A stretch of DNA of 40,869 nt from Acidimicrobiaceae bacterium (GCA_027314705.1 DAHVAJ010000004.1:1-40869); one strand, 5' to 3'. Counted from the first letter of the stretch, positions 17,940 to 26,617 are shown. Notes: generated from the sequence alone by a model not told the origin. Made by a program: numbers and translations.

Positions 17940-19061
17940 TCAGCCGACGCAGCGGTCGCCGAGCCAGGGTTGCTGGCCGTCGAGGTTGTAGAGGGTCACG
18001 GCCACGGTGTCCTGGGCGGGCTTGGACGCCCGGTTGGGCGGGACGCCCACCAGTGAGGTCAGGCCGGCGGCCTGGGCCGCCGTGTTCCAGGTGGGCTGGC
18101 TGAACTGGAAGGCCCCCATGTAGAGGCCGTCGGGCGACACGGCCCCGTAGTTCCCCCCCGACTCGGCCTGGACGACGCACTGGAGGAAGGCGTTGAGCGG
18201 CGGGTCGACGAGGCCGGAACCACCGGGGACCGGTGGGGGCGACGGGGTCTGGGTCTGGGTTCCGCCTGTCGGGGCGGCCCCCGGGGAGGACGGGACCGGT
18301 GCCGGAGGCCGCGGCGGGGTGCGCTGGGCCTGGGCCTGGGCCTGGGCCTGGGCGACCGCCGCGGCCGCGGCCCGCGCCTGGGCGGCCTGGGCGTTGGCCA
18401 CCGCTGCGGCCAGCTGGCCCGTGACCTGGGCCTGCTGGGCCTGGAGCTGCTGGGCCGCGGCCTGGGCCTGGGTCAGGGCCGAGGACCGGCTCGCCTGGTC
18501 GGTCCGGTCCTGGGCCAGCCGCTGCTGGAGCGCTGTCTGCTCGGCCTCGAGGGCGTGCTGGGCCGCGTGCAGCTGGGCCAGCGCGGTCGTGATGTTGCCC
18601 ACGGCGAGGTTCGTGTACTCGGCCACCGTCTGGGCCCGGCCGGCCCCACCGGTGAAGAGGGCCGTGTCGGCGGCCGACGAGTCGGCTCCGGAGTTGACGT
18701 ACGACATGATGGCCTGGCGACGGACCAGGGTGAGCCGCTGGTCGATGGCCTGCTGGTCGGTGGTGATCTCTCCGTCGAGCTGGGCGATGGCCCGGCCGTC
18801 GGCGGCCACCCGCGCCGCGGCGACGGACGACTGCTGCTGGAAGGCGTCGACCTGGAGCTGCTCGAGGACGAGCTTCTGGGCGATGGCGCCGGCCTGGGCC
18901 TGCAGGCCGGCCACCGGGTCGGCGCCGGCCGGTCGCGTCGAGGGGACCACCGCGAGGGTGGCCAGTGCGGCGAGCGTCGTGAGTACCACGGCCGGCACCA
19001 GGGCCCGGCGGGGTGACCCTGCGTCTCCTACCACCTGCGGTCTCGACCGGGTGCGGAACAC
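17940..19061 (-). CDS. Secreted coiled-coil protein with a C-terminal lysozyme-like / Rpf-type domain
   Basis: Exported cell-wall hydrolase of about 373 residues. It begins with a Sec signal (basic start, hydrophobic core about residues 20-40, likely cut after AGA). A long Gln/Ala-rich coiled coil follows (about 45-235), of the type found N-terminal to NlpC/P60 and peptidase M23 proteins. Then comes an Ala-Gln repeat, a Pro/Thr-rich linker, and at the C-terminus (about 290-373) a lysozyme-like fold: FLQCVVQAESGGNYGAV with the probable catalytic Glu, then GLYMGAFQFSQPTWNTAAQAAG and DQ-like end PWLGDRC. It resembles resuscitation-promoting factors and SLT domains. The start is uncertain: GTG 19061 is chosen because TAGGTT lies 10 nt upstream; GTG 19034 is possible. 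Confidence 0.85.
   Translation of the reverse strand: MFRTRSRPQVVGDAGSPRRALVPAVVLTTLAALATLAVVPSTRPAGADPVAGLQAQAGAIAQKLVLEQLQVDAFQQQSSVAAARVAADGRAIAQLDGEITTDQQAIDQRLTLVRRQAIMSYVNSGADSSAADTALFTGGAGRAQTVAEYTNLAVGNITTALAQLHAAQHALEAEQTALQQRLAQDRTDQASRSSALTQAQAAAQQLQAQQAQVTGQLAAAVANAQAAQARAAAAAVAQAQAQAQAQRTPPRPPAPVPSSPGAAPTGGTQTQTPSPPPVPGGSGLVDPPLNAFLQCVVQAESGGNYGAVSPDGLYMGAFQFSQPTWNTAAQAAGLTSLVGVPPNRASKPAQDTVAVTLYNLDGQQPWLGDRCVG
18324..18353. repeat. Five tandem copies of CTGGGC coding Ala-Gln
   Basis: A perfect hexanucleotide array inside the Rpf-type gene that encodes alternating Ala and Gln on the minus strand. Slippage would change the linker length by whole dipeptides without breaking the frame. 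Confidence 0.85.
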
Positions 19062-19071
19062 AAGACCCGAC

Positions 19072-19077
19072 AACCTA
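19072..19077 (-). promoter_or_regulatory. -10-like box of the Rpf-type gene
   Basis: TAGGTT on the minus strand, 10 nt before the GTG at 19061. A second TAGGTT (19176-19181, plus strand) serves the divergent WS/DGAT gene. Confidence 0.35.
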
Positions 19078-19211
19078 GCCCGGGGCGCCCGGTCGCTCAA
19101 CCCGGGACCGGTGGCCCGGCCCCGGGCCTGGAGAGACAGGACCTTTGGCCCTTCCCGGCCCCGGGGCCGGTCTCCTAGGTTCGCCCTGGAGGGCGCAGGG
19201 AGGAGGGAGCC

Positions 19212-20672
19212 ATGGGGAGCGACGGTGCACCGGCGGCCCGCCCCGGGGCGGCAGGCGGGCACTACATGGGCAACGCCGACGCACTCGCCTGGAGCATGGA
19301 GCAAGACCCGGGGCTGCGTTCGACCATCCTGGCCGTGGCCTGGCTGGCCGGCCGGCCCGACGCCGAGATGTTCGCCGCCCGCCTCGAGCGGGCCACCCGC
19401 CTCGCCCCTCGCTTCCGGCAGCGTCCCCTGGCGTCACCGGGACACCTCGCCACCCCGCGGTGGGTGGACACCGAGTTCGACCTCGGCTTCCACTTCCGGA
19501 GGATGGAGGCGCCGGCCCCTCGCACCCGCGACACGGTGCTCGAGATCGTGCGCACCGAGGCCATGGAGGCCTTCGACCCGACCCGGCCCCTGTGGGTCCT
19601 GACCTTGGTCGAGGGCCTGGTCGACGACGAGGCCGCGCTCGTCATGAAGGTCCACCACTCGCTGACCGACGGGATCGGCGGGATGCAGCTCGCCCCCCTC
19701 CTCTTCGACACGACGCCCGAGGCCGGCCCCCTCGAGCCGGTGCCCGTGCCGGCACCGGACCCGGCTCCGGGCGTTGCCGGACTCGTGTGGGGCGCATTCC
19801 TCCACAACGCCCGCCGGGTGACCGGCGCCGTGCGGGACGGCGCCGGCCGGCTCGTTCCGGCACTCTCCGAGACGCTCCTCCACCCGGTGCGGACGACCTT
19901 CGACACCCTGGCCACGGTGGGGTCCGTCGGGCGGTTCGTTCGGCCGGTGGCCGACACCCTGTCCCCGGTCATGACCGGACGGAGCCTGGAGCGTGCCCTC
20001 GGCCACCTCGAGGTCGATCTCACCGACCTCAAGCGGGCCGGTGCCACCGTGGGCGGGACCCTCAACGACGCCTTCGTGGCCTCGGTCACCGGTGGGATGC
20101 GCCGCTACCACGAGCACCACGGCGCGCCGGTGGACGCCCTGCGGATGACCATGCCCATCTCGCTCCGCCGGCCCGGTGACCCGGTCGGAGGCAACCGCAT
20201 CACCCTCGAGCGGTTCACCGTGCCGGTGGGGGAGCCCGACGCCGGTGCCCGGCTCCGGATGACCGGGTGGCAGTGCCGGGCCGCCCGCCACGAGGAGGCC
20301 CTCCCCCTCTCGGAGGCCATCGCCGGCGCCCTGAACCTGCTTCCCCCCGGGGTGGTCGGCTCCATGCTCAAGCACGTCGACTTCCTGGCCAGCAACGTCC
20401 CCGGGGTGGCCGCCCCCCTCTTCCTGGCCGGCGCCGAGCTGGTGGGCTACGTGGCCTTCGGTCCGACCACCGGCGCCGCCTGCAACGTCACCCTCGTCTC
20501 CTACGACGGGACGTGCTACCTGGGCTGCACCATGGACACGGCGGCCATGCCGGACCCGGAGGTCTTCGTGACCTGCCTCCGGGAGGGGTTCGAGGAGGTG
20601 CTGGCCCTCGGCGGGGCGCACCAACCGGTCCGGCCGCACCGACCGGATCTCGGGACCGTGCGGCCCGGTTGA
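19212..20672 (+). CDS. WS/DGAT: wax ester synthase / diacylglycerol acyltransferase
   Basis: Transfers the acyl group of acyl-CoA to an alcohol or diacylglycerol, making wax esters or triacylglycerol at the membrane. The 486 residues contain the active-site motif HHSLTDG (H148-H149 to D153-G154), preceded by FDPTRPLWVLTLVEGL, and in the C-terminal half NDAFVASVTGGMRRY, MTMPISLR, GNRITLERFTVPVGEPD and LASNVPGVAAPLFLAGAEL, all typical of actinobacterial WS/DGATs. ATG at 19212 follows GGGAGGAGGG. The 47-bp gap to the lactate-dehydrogenase-type gene suggests a possible operon. Storage lipid synthesis is the family role; the actual acceptor is not predictable. Confidence 0.94.
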   Translation: MGSDGAPAARPGAAGGHYMGNADALAWSMEQDPGLRSTILAVAWLAGRPDAEMFAARLERATRLAPRFRQRPLASPGHLATPRWVDTEFDLGFHFRRMEAPAPRTRDTVLEIVRTEAMEAFDPTRPLWVLTLVEGLVDDEAALVMKVHHSLTDGIGGMQLAPLLFDTTPEAGPLEPVPVPAPDPAPGVAGLVWGAFLHNARRVTGAVRDGAGRLVPALSETLLHPVRTTFDTLATVGSVGRFVRPVADTLSPVMTGRSLERALGHLEVDLTDLKRAGATVGGTLNDAFVASVTGGMRRYHEHHGAPVDALRMTMPISLRRPGDPVGGNRITLERFTVPVGEPDAGARLRMTGWQCRAARHEEALPLSEAIAGALNLLPPGVVGSMLKHVDFLASNVPGVAAPLFLAGAELVGYVAFGPTTGAACNVTLVSYDGTCYLGCTMDTAAMPDPEVFVTCLREGFEEVLALGGAHQPVRPHRPDLGTVRPG

Positions 20673-20719
20673 GCAGGACGCGGTGGGCACGGACCGTGGC
20701 CACCGGGCAGCATGGGCGC

Positions 20720-21928
20720 ATGAACCTCACCGCACGCGACCGCTCCCTCGGCCTCGCTCCCGCCTCGGTCGGCGACTACCGCGAGCTCGCCCGTCGCCGG
20801 CTGCCCCGCCAGCTGTTCGACTACATCGACGGAGGGGCCTACGAGGAACGAGCGCTGGCGGCCAACGTCGGGGACCTCCAGGGCGTCCTGTTGCGCCAGC
20901 GGGTCCTGCGGGACGTGTCGGCCCGGTCGACGGCCACGACCGTCCTGGGCGAGGAGCTGGCCCTTCCGGTGGTGCTCGCTCCGGTCGGCCTGGCCGGCAT
21001 GTTCGCCCGCCGGGCCGAGGTCCAGGCGGCCCGGGCCGCAGCCGCAGCCGGCGTTCCGTTCTGCGAGTCGACCGTCTCCATCTGCGGCATCGAGGAGGTG
21101 GCCGGGGCGTCGCCCCGCGCGCCCTGGTTCCAGCTCTACGTCATGCGCGACCGCGGCTACGCCGAGGACCTCCTGGCCCGGGCGGCGACAGCGGGCTGCT
21201 CGGTGCTGGTGTTGACCGTCGACCTGGCCGTGGTCGGCGCCCGGTACCGGGACGTCCGTAACGGCATGTCCGGCCGGCTCTCCGCGGCCAGGCGGGTGGT
21301 GCGTGGCCTCGATCTCGGCCTCCACCCGGCCTGGGTGCGGGACGTGGCCCTCGGCGGACGCCCGCTCACCTTCGGCAACCTCGAGAAGGCGGTGCCCGGG
21401 GGGACGGTGCCCGAGGACTTCCGGCGGTGGGTCGACGGCCAGTTCGACCCCAGTGTCACCTGGGACGATCTGGCCTGGGTGCGCGAACACTGGATGGGCA
21501 AGGTGGTGCTGAAGGGCATCCTCGACCCCGATGACGCCCGGGAGGCGGTGGCCCGGGGCGCCGACGGCGTGGTCGTCTCGAACCACGGCGGTCGGCAGCT
21601 CGACGGCGTTCCGTCCACGGTCAGGGCCCTCCCGGGCGTGGTCGACGCCGTCGGGGGCCGGGCCGAGGTCCTCGTGGACGGCGGGGTGCGCAGCGGCCTC
21701 GACGTGGCCCGGGCACTCGCCCTCGGTGCCCGGGCCTGCCTGGTCGGCCGGGCCTGGGCCTGGGCGGTGGCCGCCCGGGGCGAGGCCGGGGTGGCCCACG
21801 TGCTCGACGTGCTCCGGTCCGAGCTCGACGTGGCCATGGCCCTCACCGGGGTCACGTCGGTGGACGACTTCGACACCACGGCACTGGTCGCCGGCGCGGT
21901 GGCGGAGTCGACCGATCCGCCGGGGTGA
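20720..21928 (+). CDS. FMN-dependent alpha-hydroxy-acid dehydrogenase (L-lactate dehydrogenase type)
   Basis: Oxidises an L-2-hydroxy acid, typically L-lactate to pyruvate, with FMN. The 402-residue barrel has FDYIDGGAYEERAL near the N-terminus, LPVVLAPVGLAGMF, PWFQLYVMRDRGY, LVLTVDLAVVGARYRDVRNG, VVLKGILDPDDAREAVARGADG, the catalytic His289 in VVSNHGGRQLDG with the following Arg, and EVLVDGGVRSGLDVARALALGA for phosphate binding. These match LldD. Related actinobacterial paralogues (for example MftD in mycofactocin loci) look alike; no other mycofactocin gene is present, so the LldD-like call is kept general. The ATG is preceded by CAGCAT six nt upstream. Stop is six bases from the convergent DUF2236 gene. 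Confidence 0.9.
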   Translation: MNLTARDRSLGLAPASVGDYRELARRRLPRQLFDYIDGGAYEERALAANVGDLQGVLLRQRVLRDVSARSTATTVLGEELALPVVLAPVGLAGMFARRAEVQAARAAAAAGVPFCESTVSICGIEEVAGASPRAPWFQLYVMRDRGYAEDLLARAATAGCSVLVLTVDLAVVGARYRDVRNGMSGRLSAARRVVRGLDLGLHPAWVRDVALGGRPLTFGNLEKAVPGGTVPEDFRRWVDGQFDPSVTWDDLAWVREHWMGKVVLKGILDPDDAREAVARGADGVVVSNHGGRQLDGVPSTVRALPGVVDAVGGRAEVLVDGGVRSGLDVARALALGARACLVGRAWAWAVAARGEAGVAHVLDVLRSELDVAMALTGVTSVDDFDTTALVAGAVAESTDPPG

Positions 21929-21934
21929 CGCCGG

Positions 21935-22861
21935 TCAGCGGAAGGCGCCGGCCGGGGCGGTCGGGGCGGCCGGGGCGGCGATCCACCGGAGCGCACCGGA
22001 GAGGGCCCGGGCCGCCGGTCGGACGGCCAGTCGGTCCGCGGCGGGCACGGCGGGCAGGCCCAGTTGTCGCCGGGCCCACGGGGGCAGGACGCCCTGGGCG
22101 GCGGCCACGAGGAGAGCGTAGGTCGACACCTCGTGGGGCCACCGTCCCGGCCCTCGGAGCATGAAGTTCCGGGCGGTGCGGGCCTCCCTGGTCAGGCGGA
22201 GCTCGGGCCGCACGGCGGCGAGGTAGTCGTCGAGGGCGGCCACCGACCGGGGTGGTTCGGTGGCGCCGAGGGCGAGGGCCACCCGGGCCATCTCGTCGAG
22301 GTAGGTGTCCTCCTCCGCCGGGGTCAGGCGCTCGGGCCCGTAGGCCCGGGCTGCGGCCAGGAAGCCCGTGACCTCGGCGGCATGGACCCAGGCGAGCAGG
22401 GCGGGATCGGCCGCCGAGTAGCGCCGGCCGTCGGGGGCGGTGCCCGTCACCCGGTCGTGGATGCTCCGGACCCGGGCCACGGCCTGGGCCGCCTCCTCCC
22501 GGGTGCCGAAGGTCGTGGAGCCGAGGAAGCGGGACGTCCGCCGGAGCCGCCCGAGTGGGTCGCTGCGGTAGGCGGAGTGCTCGGCCACGGCGGCCATGGC
22601 CAGGGGGTGGAGCATCTGGAGGAGCAGGGCGCTGAGGCCGCCGATGAGCATGGCCGGCAGGTCGCCGTGGACCCTGCGGGTGACCGAACCGGGCGGGAAG
22701 TAGGCCGCTTCCGGGTCGGTGCACGGTGCCGGCGGCCGGGGCGTCACGCCCATCGAACGGCGCAGCTGGACCCGGGCCCCGGCCCGCAGGCGGGCGACGC
22801 CGTTGTGGGTGACGGTGCGGCCGAGGGCGTGCGCCTCGTCCATCGTGGCCAGAGGGTCCAC
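21935..22861 (-). CDS. MpaB-type oxygenase family protein (DUF2236)
   Basis: A 308-residue member of the DUF2236 family, named after fungal MpaB and including the rubber oxygenase Lcp. Signature regions are GLSALLLQMLHPLAMAAVAEHS (probable haem-binding helix with conserved His), DPLGRLRRTSRFLGSTTFGT, ARVRSIHDRVTG, ADPALLAWVHAAEVTGFLAA and YGPERLTPAEEDTYLDEMARVALALG. Family members cleave or oxidise hydrophobic substrates; the actual substrate here is unknown. The GTG at 22861 has TAGCCT 7 nt upstream and no Shine-Dalgarno. Convergent with the lactate-dehydrogenase-type gene. Confidence 0.87.
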   Translation of the reverse strand: MDPLATMDEAHALGRTVTHNGVARLRAGARVQLRRSMGVTPRPPAPCTDPEAAYFPPGSVTRRVHGDLPAMLIGGLSALLLQMLHPLAMAAVAEHSAYRSDPLGRLRRTSRFLGSTTFGTREEAAQAVARVRSIHDRVTGTAPDGRRYSAADPALLAWVHAAEVTGFLAAARAYGPERLTPAEEDTYLDEMARVALALGATEPPRSVAALDDYLAAVRPELRLTREARTARNFMLRGPGRWPHEVSTYALLVAAAQGVLPPWARRQLGLPAVPAADRLAVRPAARALSGALRWIAAPAAPTAPAGAFR

Positions 22862-22868
22862 GATCAGC

Positions 22869-22874
22869 AGGCTA
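22869..22874 (-). promoter_or_regulatory. -10 box of the DUF2236 gene, leaderless type
   Basis: TAGCCT on the minus strand, 7 nt before the GTG. It overlaps the last codons of the upstream GH36 gene, so this promoter is nested in that gene's 3' end. Confidence 0.45.
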
Positions 22875-24659
22875 CCGGGGGGCCTCGCCGGTCGCGGTCA
22901 GGTGCGAGGTGCCGTCGGTCGGGTCGGCGACCAGGCGGTGGCCGGCGACCTCCAGCCGGCCGGGCACGGCCTCTTCGAGCAGATCGGGGCAGCGGGCCCC
23001 CCGACCGGCCCGGGCCTCGGCGTCGCTGGCCCGCCCCAAGGTGACGACCTCCTCGAGGAGGCTGCGGGCGCTGCCGTCGAGCAGGGCGAGGTCGTCGGAG
23101 ACGACCGCCATGCCGCCGGACAGGCCCACGGCGTGGGCCCACGTCCGGGCGGCGGCCGCCGACAGGCGGGTGTCGACCGTGCGCAGCAGGAGGCAGTCGG
23201 GGTCGTTGAGCCAGAGACGCCGGTGGGTGAAGGCCCGGGTCAGCGTGTTCTGGAAGGCGTGGGCGGCGGCCGGCTGCATGCCCAGGTAGCCGGGAACCAC
23301 CTCGTCGCCCGGTGTCAGGGCCCACACCGGGGCCACGTCGGGTCCGATGCGGTTGGCGTCGACCACGCCCACCACGTTGGCCAGGGGGACGCCGCACCCG
23401 AGCAGGAAGGCGTCCTCGCCGGCGCCCTGCCGCACGGCGTCGAAGCCGGCCCGCACCCGCTCGGCCGGCGTACGGCCCGGGTCGGCGTACCCTCCGTCGA
23501 GGCTCGGGGAGAAGGTGAAGTCGAGCTTCAGGAAGCTGAAGCCGGCCGAGACCACGGCGGCGGCCACCGAGCGGAGGTGGGCGAGGACCTCGGGGTGGGT
23601 GGTGTCGAGCCCGTACATGAAGCCCTCGTCACCACCGCCCCAGGGCGGGTTCCACCAGGTGCGCAGCGGCCCCCGGTCGACGCCGTGTTCGACGTGGCGG
23701 GCCAGCCAGTCCGGGTGGGCCCGGGCCACCTCGGCGTCGGGGGCGACCAGGAAGGGCGCCAGCCACAGGCCCGGGGTCCGGCCCTCGGCGGCCACCGCCC
23801 CGGCGATGCCGTCGAGGCCGGACGGGAAGCGGTCGTTGGTGGCCAACCAGTCCCCGATGGCCGCCTGGTATCCGTCGTCGAGCTGCACCACCTCGAACGG
23901 CCAGTCCGAGCACCGGGCCAGGTTGGCCCGCAGGTCGTCCTCGGTCACGTCGTGGAAGTACTGGTACCAGCTGCACCATCCCACCCGGTAGGGGGCGTCG
24001 GTCCGTGCCCCCCCGGCCCGTCCCACCTGGTCGGCCCAGCCGGCCAGCAGATCGCGACCGTCCGAGCCGTCTCCCCCGGCGACCAGGAGGGCGTGCAGGT
24101 CGCGGGACGCACCCGGTCGGAGCACGGCATCGCCGAGGAAGGCCTCGGCCCGTACCTCGGTCGTCTGGCCCACGGACCGGAGCCGGAACGTCCCGTCGTG
24201 GCGGTGGCCGCCGTCGAAGCCGAGGAGCAGGGGGCCGCCTCCGCCGGCGTCGGCCAGGAGCGTGACCCACTCCGAGCGCAGTTCGCCGAGGCGGGCCCGG
24301 CGCTGGTCGGCGTGGTGGGCGGCCTGGATGAACTCGAAGTCGGCCAGGGTCGAGGGATCGGCGTCGACGCCCAGGGTGGCCACCCCCGTCGGCGACCACG
24401 ACTGGTAGCCGTGACGGTACATGCGGACCGGGAGGCGGACCTCGGCCAGTTCGAAGGTGAGGGTCACTGAGCGGACGGTGACGGCCAGGTCACCACGGTT
24501 GGCCACCGACCAGCGCACGCCACGGGACGACGGCTCGAGGGCCAGCTCCAGGGGTCCGAGCGCCACCGCCGAGGCGAAGGACGGGCTCGGCTCGGCGACC
24601 AGCTGGTGGCCGTCGGCATGGCCGATCTCGGCTTCGACGCGCAGCGGGAGGAGGCGCAC
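22872..24659 (-). CDS. GH36-type alpha-galactosidase-like glycoside hydrolase
   Basis: Retaining glycosidase of clan GH-D, expected to release alpha-linked galactose. The first ~220 residues form the beta-sandwich domain (MYRHGYQSWSPTG is a family landmark). The barrel follows with VGWCSWYQYFHDVTEDDL, EVVQLDDGYQAAIGDW, GLWLAPFLV, the catalytic nucleophile Asp (about residue 380) in GFSFLKLDF, CGVPLANVVGVVDANRIGPDVAP with the probable acid/base Asp, and NDPDCLLLR. 595 residues from GTG 24659, chosen because TAGCGT lies 7 nt upstream; the alternative GTG 24668 adds three residues. No signal peptide, so it is cytoplasmic. No sugar transporter is next to it. Confidence 0.9.
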   Translation of the reverse strand: MRLLPLRVEAEIGHADGHQLVAEPSPSFASAVALGPLELALEPSSRGVRWSVANRGDLAVTVRSVTLTFELAEVRLPVRMYRHGYQSWSPTGVATLGVDADPSTLADFEFIQAAHHADQRRARLGELRSEWVTLLADAGGGGPLLLGFDGGHRHDGTFRLRSVGQTTEVRAEAFLGDAVLRPGASRDLHALLVAGGDGSDGRDLLAGWADQVGRAGGARTDAPYRVGWCSWYQYFHDVTEDDLRANLARCSDWPFEVVQLDDGYQAAIGDWLATNDRFPSGLDGIAGAVAAEGRTPGLWLAPFLVAPDAEVARAHPDWLARHVEHGVDRGPLRTWWNPPWGGGDEGFMYGLDTTHPEVLAHLRSVAAAVVSAGFSFLKLDFTFSPSLDGGYADPGRTPAERVRAGFDAVRQGAGEDAFLLGCGVPLANVVGVVDANRIGPDVAPVWALTPGDEVVPGYLGMQPAAAHAFQNTLTRAFTHRRLWLNDPDCLLLRTVDTRLSAAAARTWAHAVGLSGGMAVVSDDLALLDGSARSLLEEVVTLGRASDAEARAGRGARCPDLLEEAVPGRLEVAGHRLVADPTDGTSHLTATGEAPR

Positions 24660-24666
24660 GCGACCC

Positions 24667-24672
24667 ACGCTA
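24667..24672 (-). promoter_or_regulatory. -10 box of the GH36 gene
   Basis: TAGCGT on the minus strand, 7 nt before the GTG at 24659; it overlaps the alternative GTG at 24668, which is therefore less likely. Confidence 0.4.
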
Positions 24673-24854
24673 GGCGCGCCCCGGCGGGCGGATCGCCCCG
24701 GGCGCCGGCACCGTTCCGGCGTGCCCGGTGCACGACGAATGTGTGTTCGCCGCGCCGTCGGACGTGGCGCGGATCGGGGCCCGCGCCGTCGCCGTGTGCC
24801 GGCGTCCGGCCGCCGTCGGGGTCCCCGAGCCGAACCGGCCGGCGACCCCGGGGC

Positions 24855-26516
24855 TCAACCCAGCCCGGCGACGATGGCCTCGACCCGGTCGACCAGGCCG
24901 GGGTCGTCCCCGGGGCGCACCGGGTCGAGCTCGGCGAGGAGCTGGCCGGCGAGGTCGTCCCGACCGGCCGCGGCCAGGTGGACCACCTCGGCCACCGTGC
25001 CGAGCCGGTCGAGCACCTGGCGGAAGTGCCACCGGCCGAACTCCTCGTCGGCCGCCGAGCGGCGCACGTCGTCGAGGGCCGCGTCGAGCTCCTTGACCAC
25101 CGCCGGTGCCAGCCGGGGGTCGGCCCCTCCGAGCAGGGTCCGGAGCCGCGCGTCCACCACCTCGAGGATGGGCAGACGGCGGAGGTCGGTGAGGACCTGG
25201 GCCACCAGCACGTTGTGGGAGCCCTCCCACGACTCGAAGACCATGGCGTCGCGGTAGAGCCGGGGGAGCACGCTGAACTCCTCGATGGTCCCGTTGCCGC
25301 CGAGGATCTCCACGCCGGCGTGGACGACGTCGGTGGCCTGCACGGAGAGCACGTACTTGGTGGCGTTGACCAGGAACCGGTGGAAGAGGACGTCCTCCTC
25401 CGTCGCCCGGTCCGCGTCGATGCGGTCCTCCAGGGCGGTCAGGGCGAAGGCCAGATGGGTGGCCCCGGCAGCCTGGGCGGCCATGCCGGCCAGTGTGCGG
25501 CGGACGGCCGGGAACTCCCCGATCGGGCGGTCGAAGGCGGTTCGGTGCACCGCGTAGGCGGCGGCCTCGAGGACCGCCCGGCGCATCATGCCGGCGTCGC
25601 CCACCGCCGTCAACCACCGGCTGGTGTTGAGTACCACTCCGACGGCGGTGCGGAAGCCGTGCTCGACCGGGCCGACCGGCCAGGCCACGGCCCCGGTGAA
25701 ATCGATCTCCGCGGAGGCCAGGCCCCGGGTCCCGAGCTTGTCCTTCAGGCGGCGGAGGGCGAATCCGTTGGGCGCCCCGTCCACGAGACGGGGGACGACG
25801 AAGCTGCCGAGGCCCCGGGTGCCGGGGGACCCGCCTTCCACCCGGGCGGTGAGGAAGAACTGCCCGGCGTCGGCCACGGAGCAGAACCACTTCTCGCCGG
25901 TGATCCGGTAGGTGCCGTCCCCGGCGGGCACGGCGGCGCACTCGTTGGCACCCACGTCGCTGCCTCCCTGGACCTCGGTGAGGAACTGTGAGGCGCGGGT
26001 GGCGGTGGCGTACTCGGGGTCGACCAGGTCGGGCAGGAAGCGGTCCCGTACCGCGTCGTCGGCGGCGCGTCGGAGGGCGCGGGCCAGCCCGATGGTGCAG
26101 GTGGCCGGGCAGGCGTGGCCGGCCTCGCCCTCCAGGGCGAGCAGGTAGAGGAGGGTGGCCTGCTCGAAGGCCGAGCCCGGCGTGCCGGAGAGGGCCACCA
26201 GTCCGCTGCCCCACACCGCCCGGCCGGCCTCGTGGTAGGCGGGGTCGAACTCCACGGCCTCGGTGCGGTGGCCGAGGCCGTCCCAGCGGGCCAGTTCGGG
26301 AAGGTGGTCATGCTGCTCGTAGCGGCGGGCGGCGGGACCCACCACACCGGTGACCTTCCGGGCGAAGGCCGAGGCCCGAGCCTCGAGGGCCGTCAGCCGG
26401 TCGGCCGGGAGCGCGGCCGCGAGCACGGCTCGGAGCTCGTGGTCGCCGGCGAACGGGTCGGCGGGGAAGGCGTCTCTCCAGGCGACCAGGGCGGCCCGGG
26501 CGTCGTCGGTACCCAT
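24855..26516 (-). CDS. AidB-like acyl-CoA dehydrogenase
   Basis: A 553-residue flavoprotein of the acyl-CoA dehydrogenase superfamily, with the extended N-terminus and the internal wording of the AidB branch: GHRTEAVEFDPAYHEAG, FLTEVQGGSDVGANE, YRITGEKWFCSVADAGQFFL, LRRLKDKLGTRGLASAEIDF, GDAGMMRRAVLEAA, EILGGNGTIEEFSVLPRLYRDA and FESWEGSHNVL. E. coli AidB binds DNA and flavin and is part of the adaptive response to alkylation, but many relatives are ordinary dehydrogenases; the sequence here does not decide. The ATG at 26516 has GAGACT six nt upstream. It is on the same strand as the GH36 gene, 187 bp apart, with an imperfect GC-rich inverted repeat between. Confidence 0.88.
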   Translation of the reverse strand: MGTDDARAALVAWRDAFPADPFAGDHELRAVLAAALPADRLTALEARASAFARKVTGVVGPAARRYEQHDHLPELARWDGLGHRTEAVEFDPAYHEAGRAVWGSGLVALSGTPGSAFEQATLLYLLALEGEAGHACPATCTIGLARALRRAADDAVRDRFLPDLVDPEYATATRASQFLTEVQGGSDVGANECAAVPAGDGTYRITGEKWFCSVADAGQFFLTARVEGGSPGTRGLGSFVVPRLVDGAPNGFALRRLKDKLGTRGLASAEIDFTGAVAWPVGPVEHGFRTAVGVVLNTSRWLTAVGDAGMMRRAVLEAAAYAVHRTAFDRPIGEFPAVRRTLAGMAAQAAGATHLAFALTALEDRIDADRATEEDVLFHRFLVNATKYVLSVQATDVVHAGVEILGGNGTIEEFSVLPRLYRDAMVFESWEGSHNVLVAQVLTDLRRLPILEVVDARLRTLLGGADPRLAPAVVKELDAALDDVRRSAADEEFGRWHFRQVLDRLGTVAEVVHLAAAGRDDLAGQLLAELDPVRPGDDPGLVDRVEAIVAGLG

Positions 26517-26522
26517 GGGACC

Positions 26523-26528
26523 AGTCTC
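26523..26528 (-). promoter_or_regulatory. -10-like box of the AidB-like gene
   Basis: GAGACT on the minus strand, 6 nt before the ATG. Weaker match to TAnnnT than the others. Confidence 0.3.
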
Positions 26529-26605
26529 GCGCCGAACCGGAGGGTCGGTCTGTCCGAGTGGCGGCCCGCCGCCGCCGGCCCCGGGGGACGGGCACGGTCC
26601 GCCGG

Positions 26606-26611
26606 TAGGCT
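26606..26611 (+). promoter_or_regulatory. -10 box of the DCC gene, leaderless type
   Basis: TAGGCT, 6 nt before the ATG, with no Shine-Dalgarno. Same hexamer as before fhaA and pknB. Confidence 0.5.
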
Positions 26612-26617
26612 GCCGGA

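Noticed and set aside
18324-18353. CTGGGC array as a CRISPR or regulatory repeat
   Set aside because: It is a six-base microsatellite coding Ala-Gln inside the Rpf-type gene.
19062-19211. ydaO-type (c-di-AMP) riboswitch, often found before Rpf genes
   Set aside because: None of the conserved blocks of that riboswitch can be seen in this 150-bp region.
20720-21928. MftD of a mycofactocin locus
   Set aside because: No mftA/B/C/E/F genes nearby; only the general FMN hydroxy-acid dehydrogenase family is supported.
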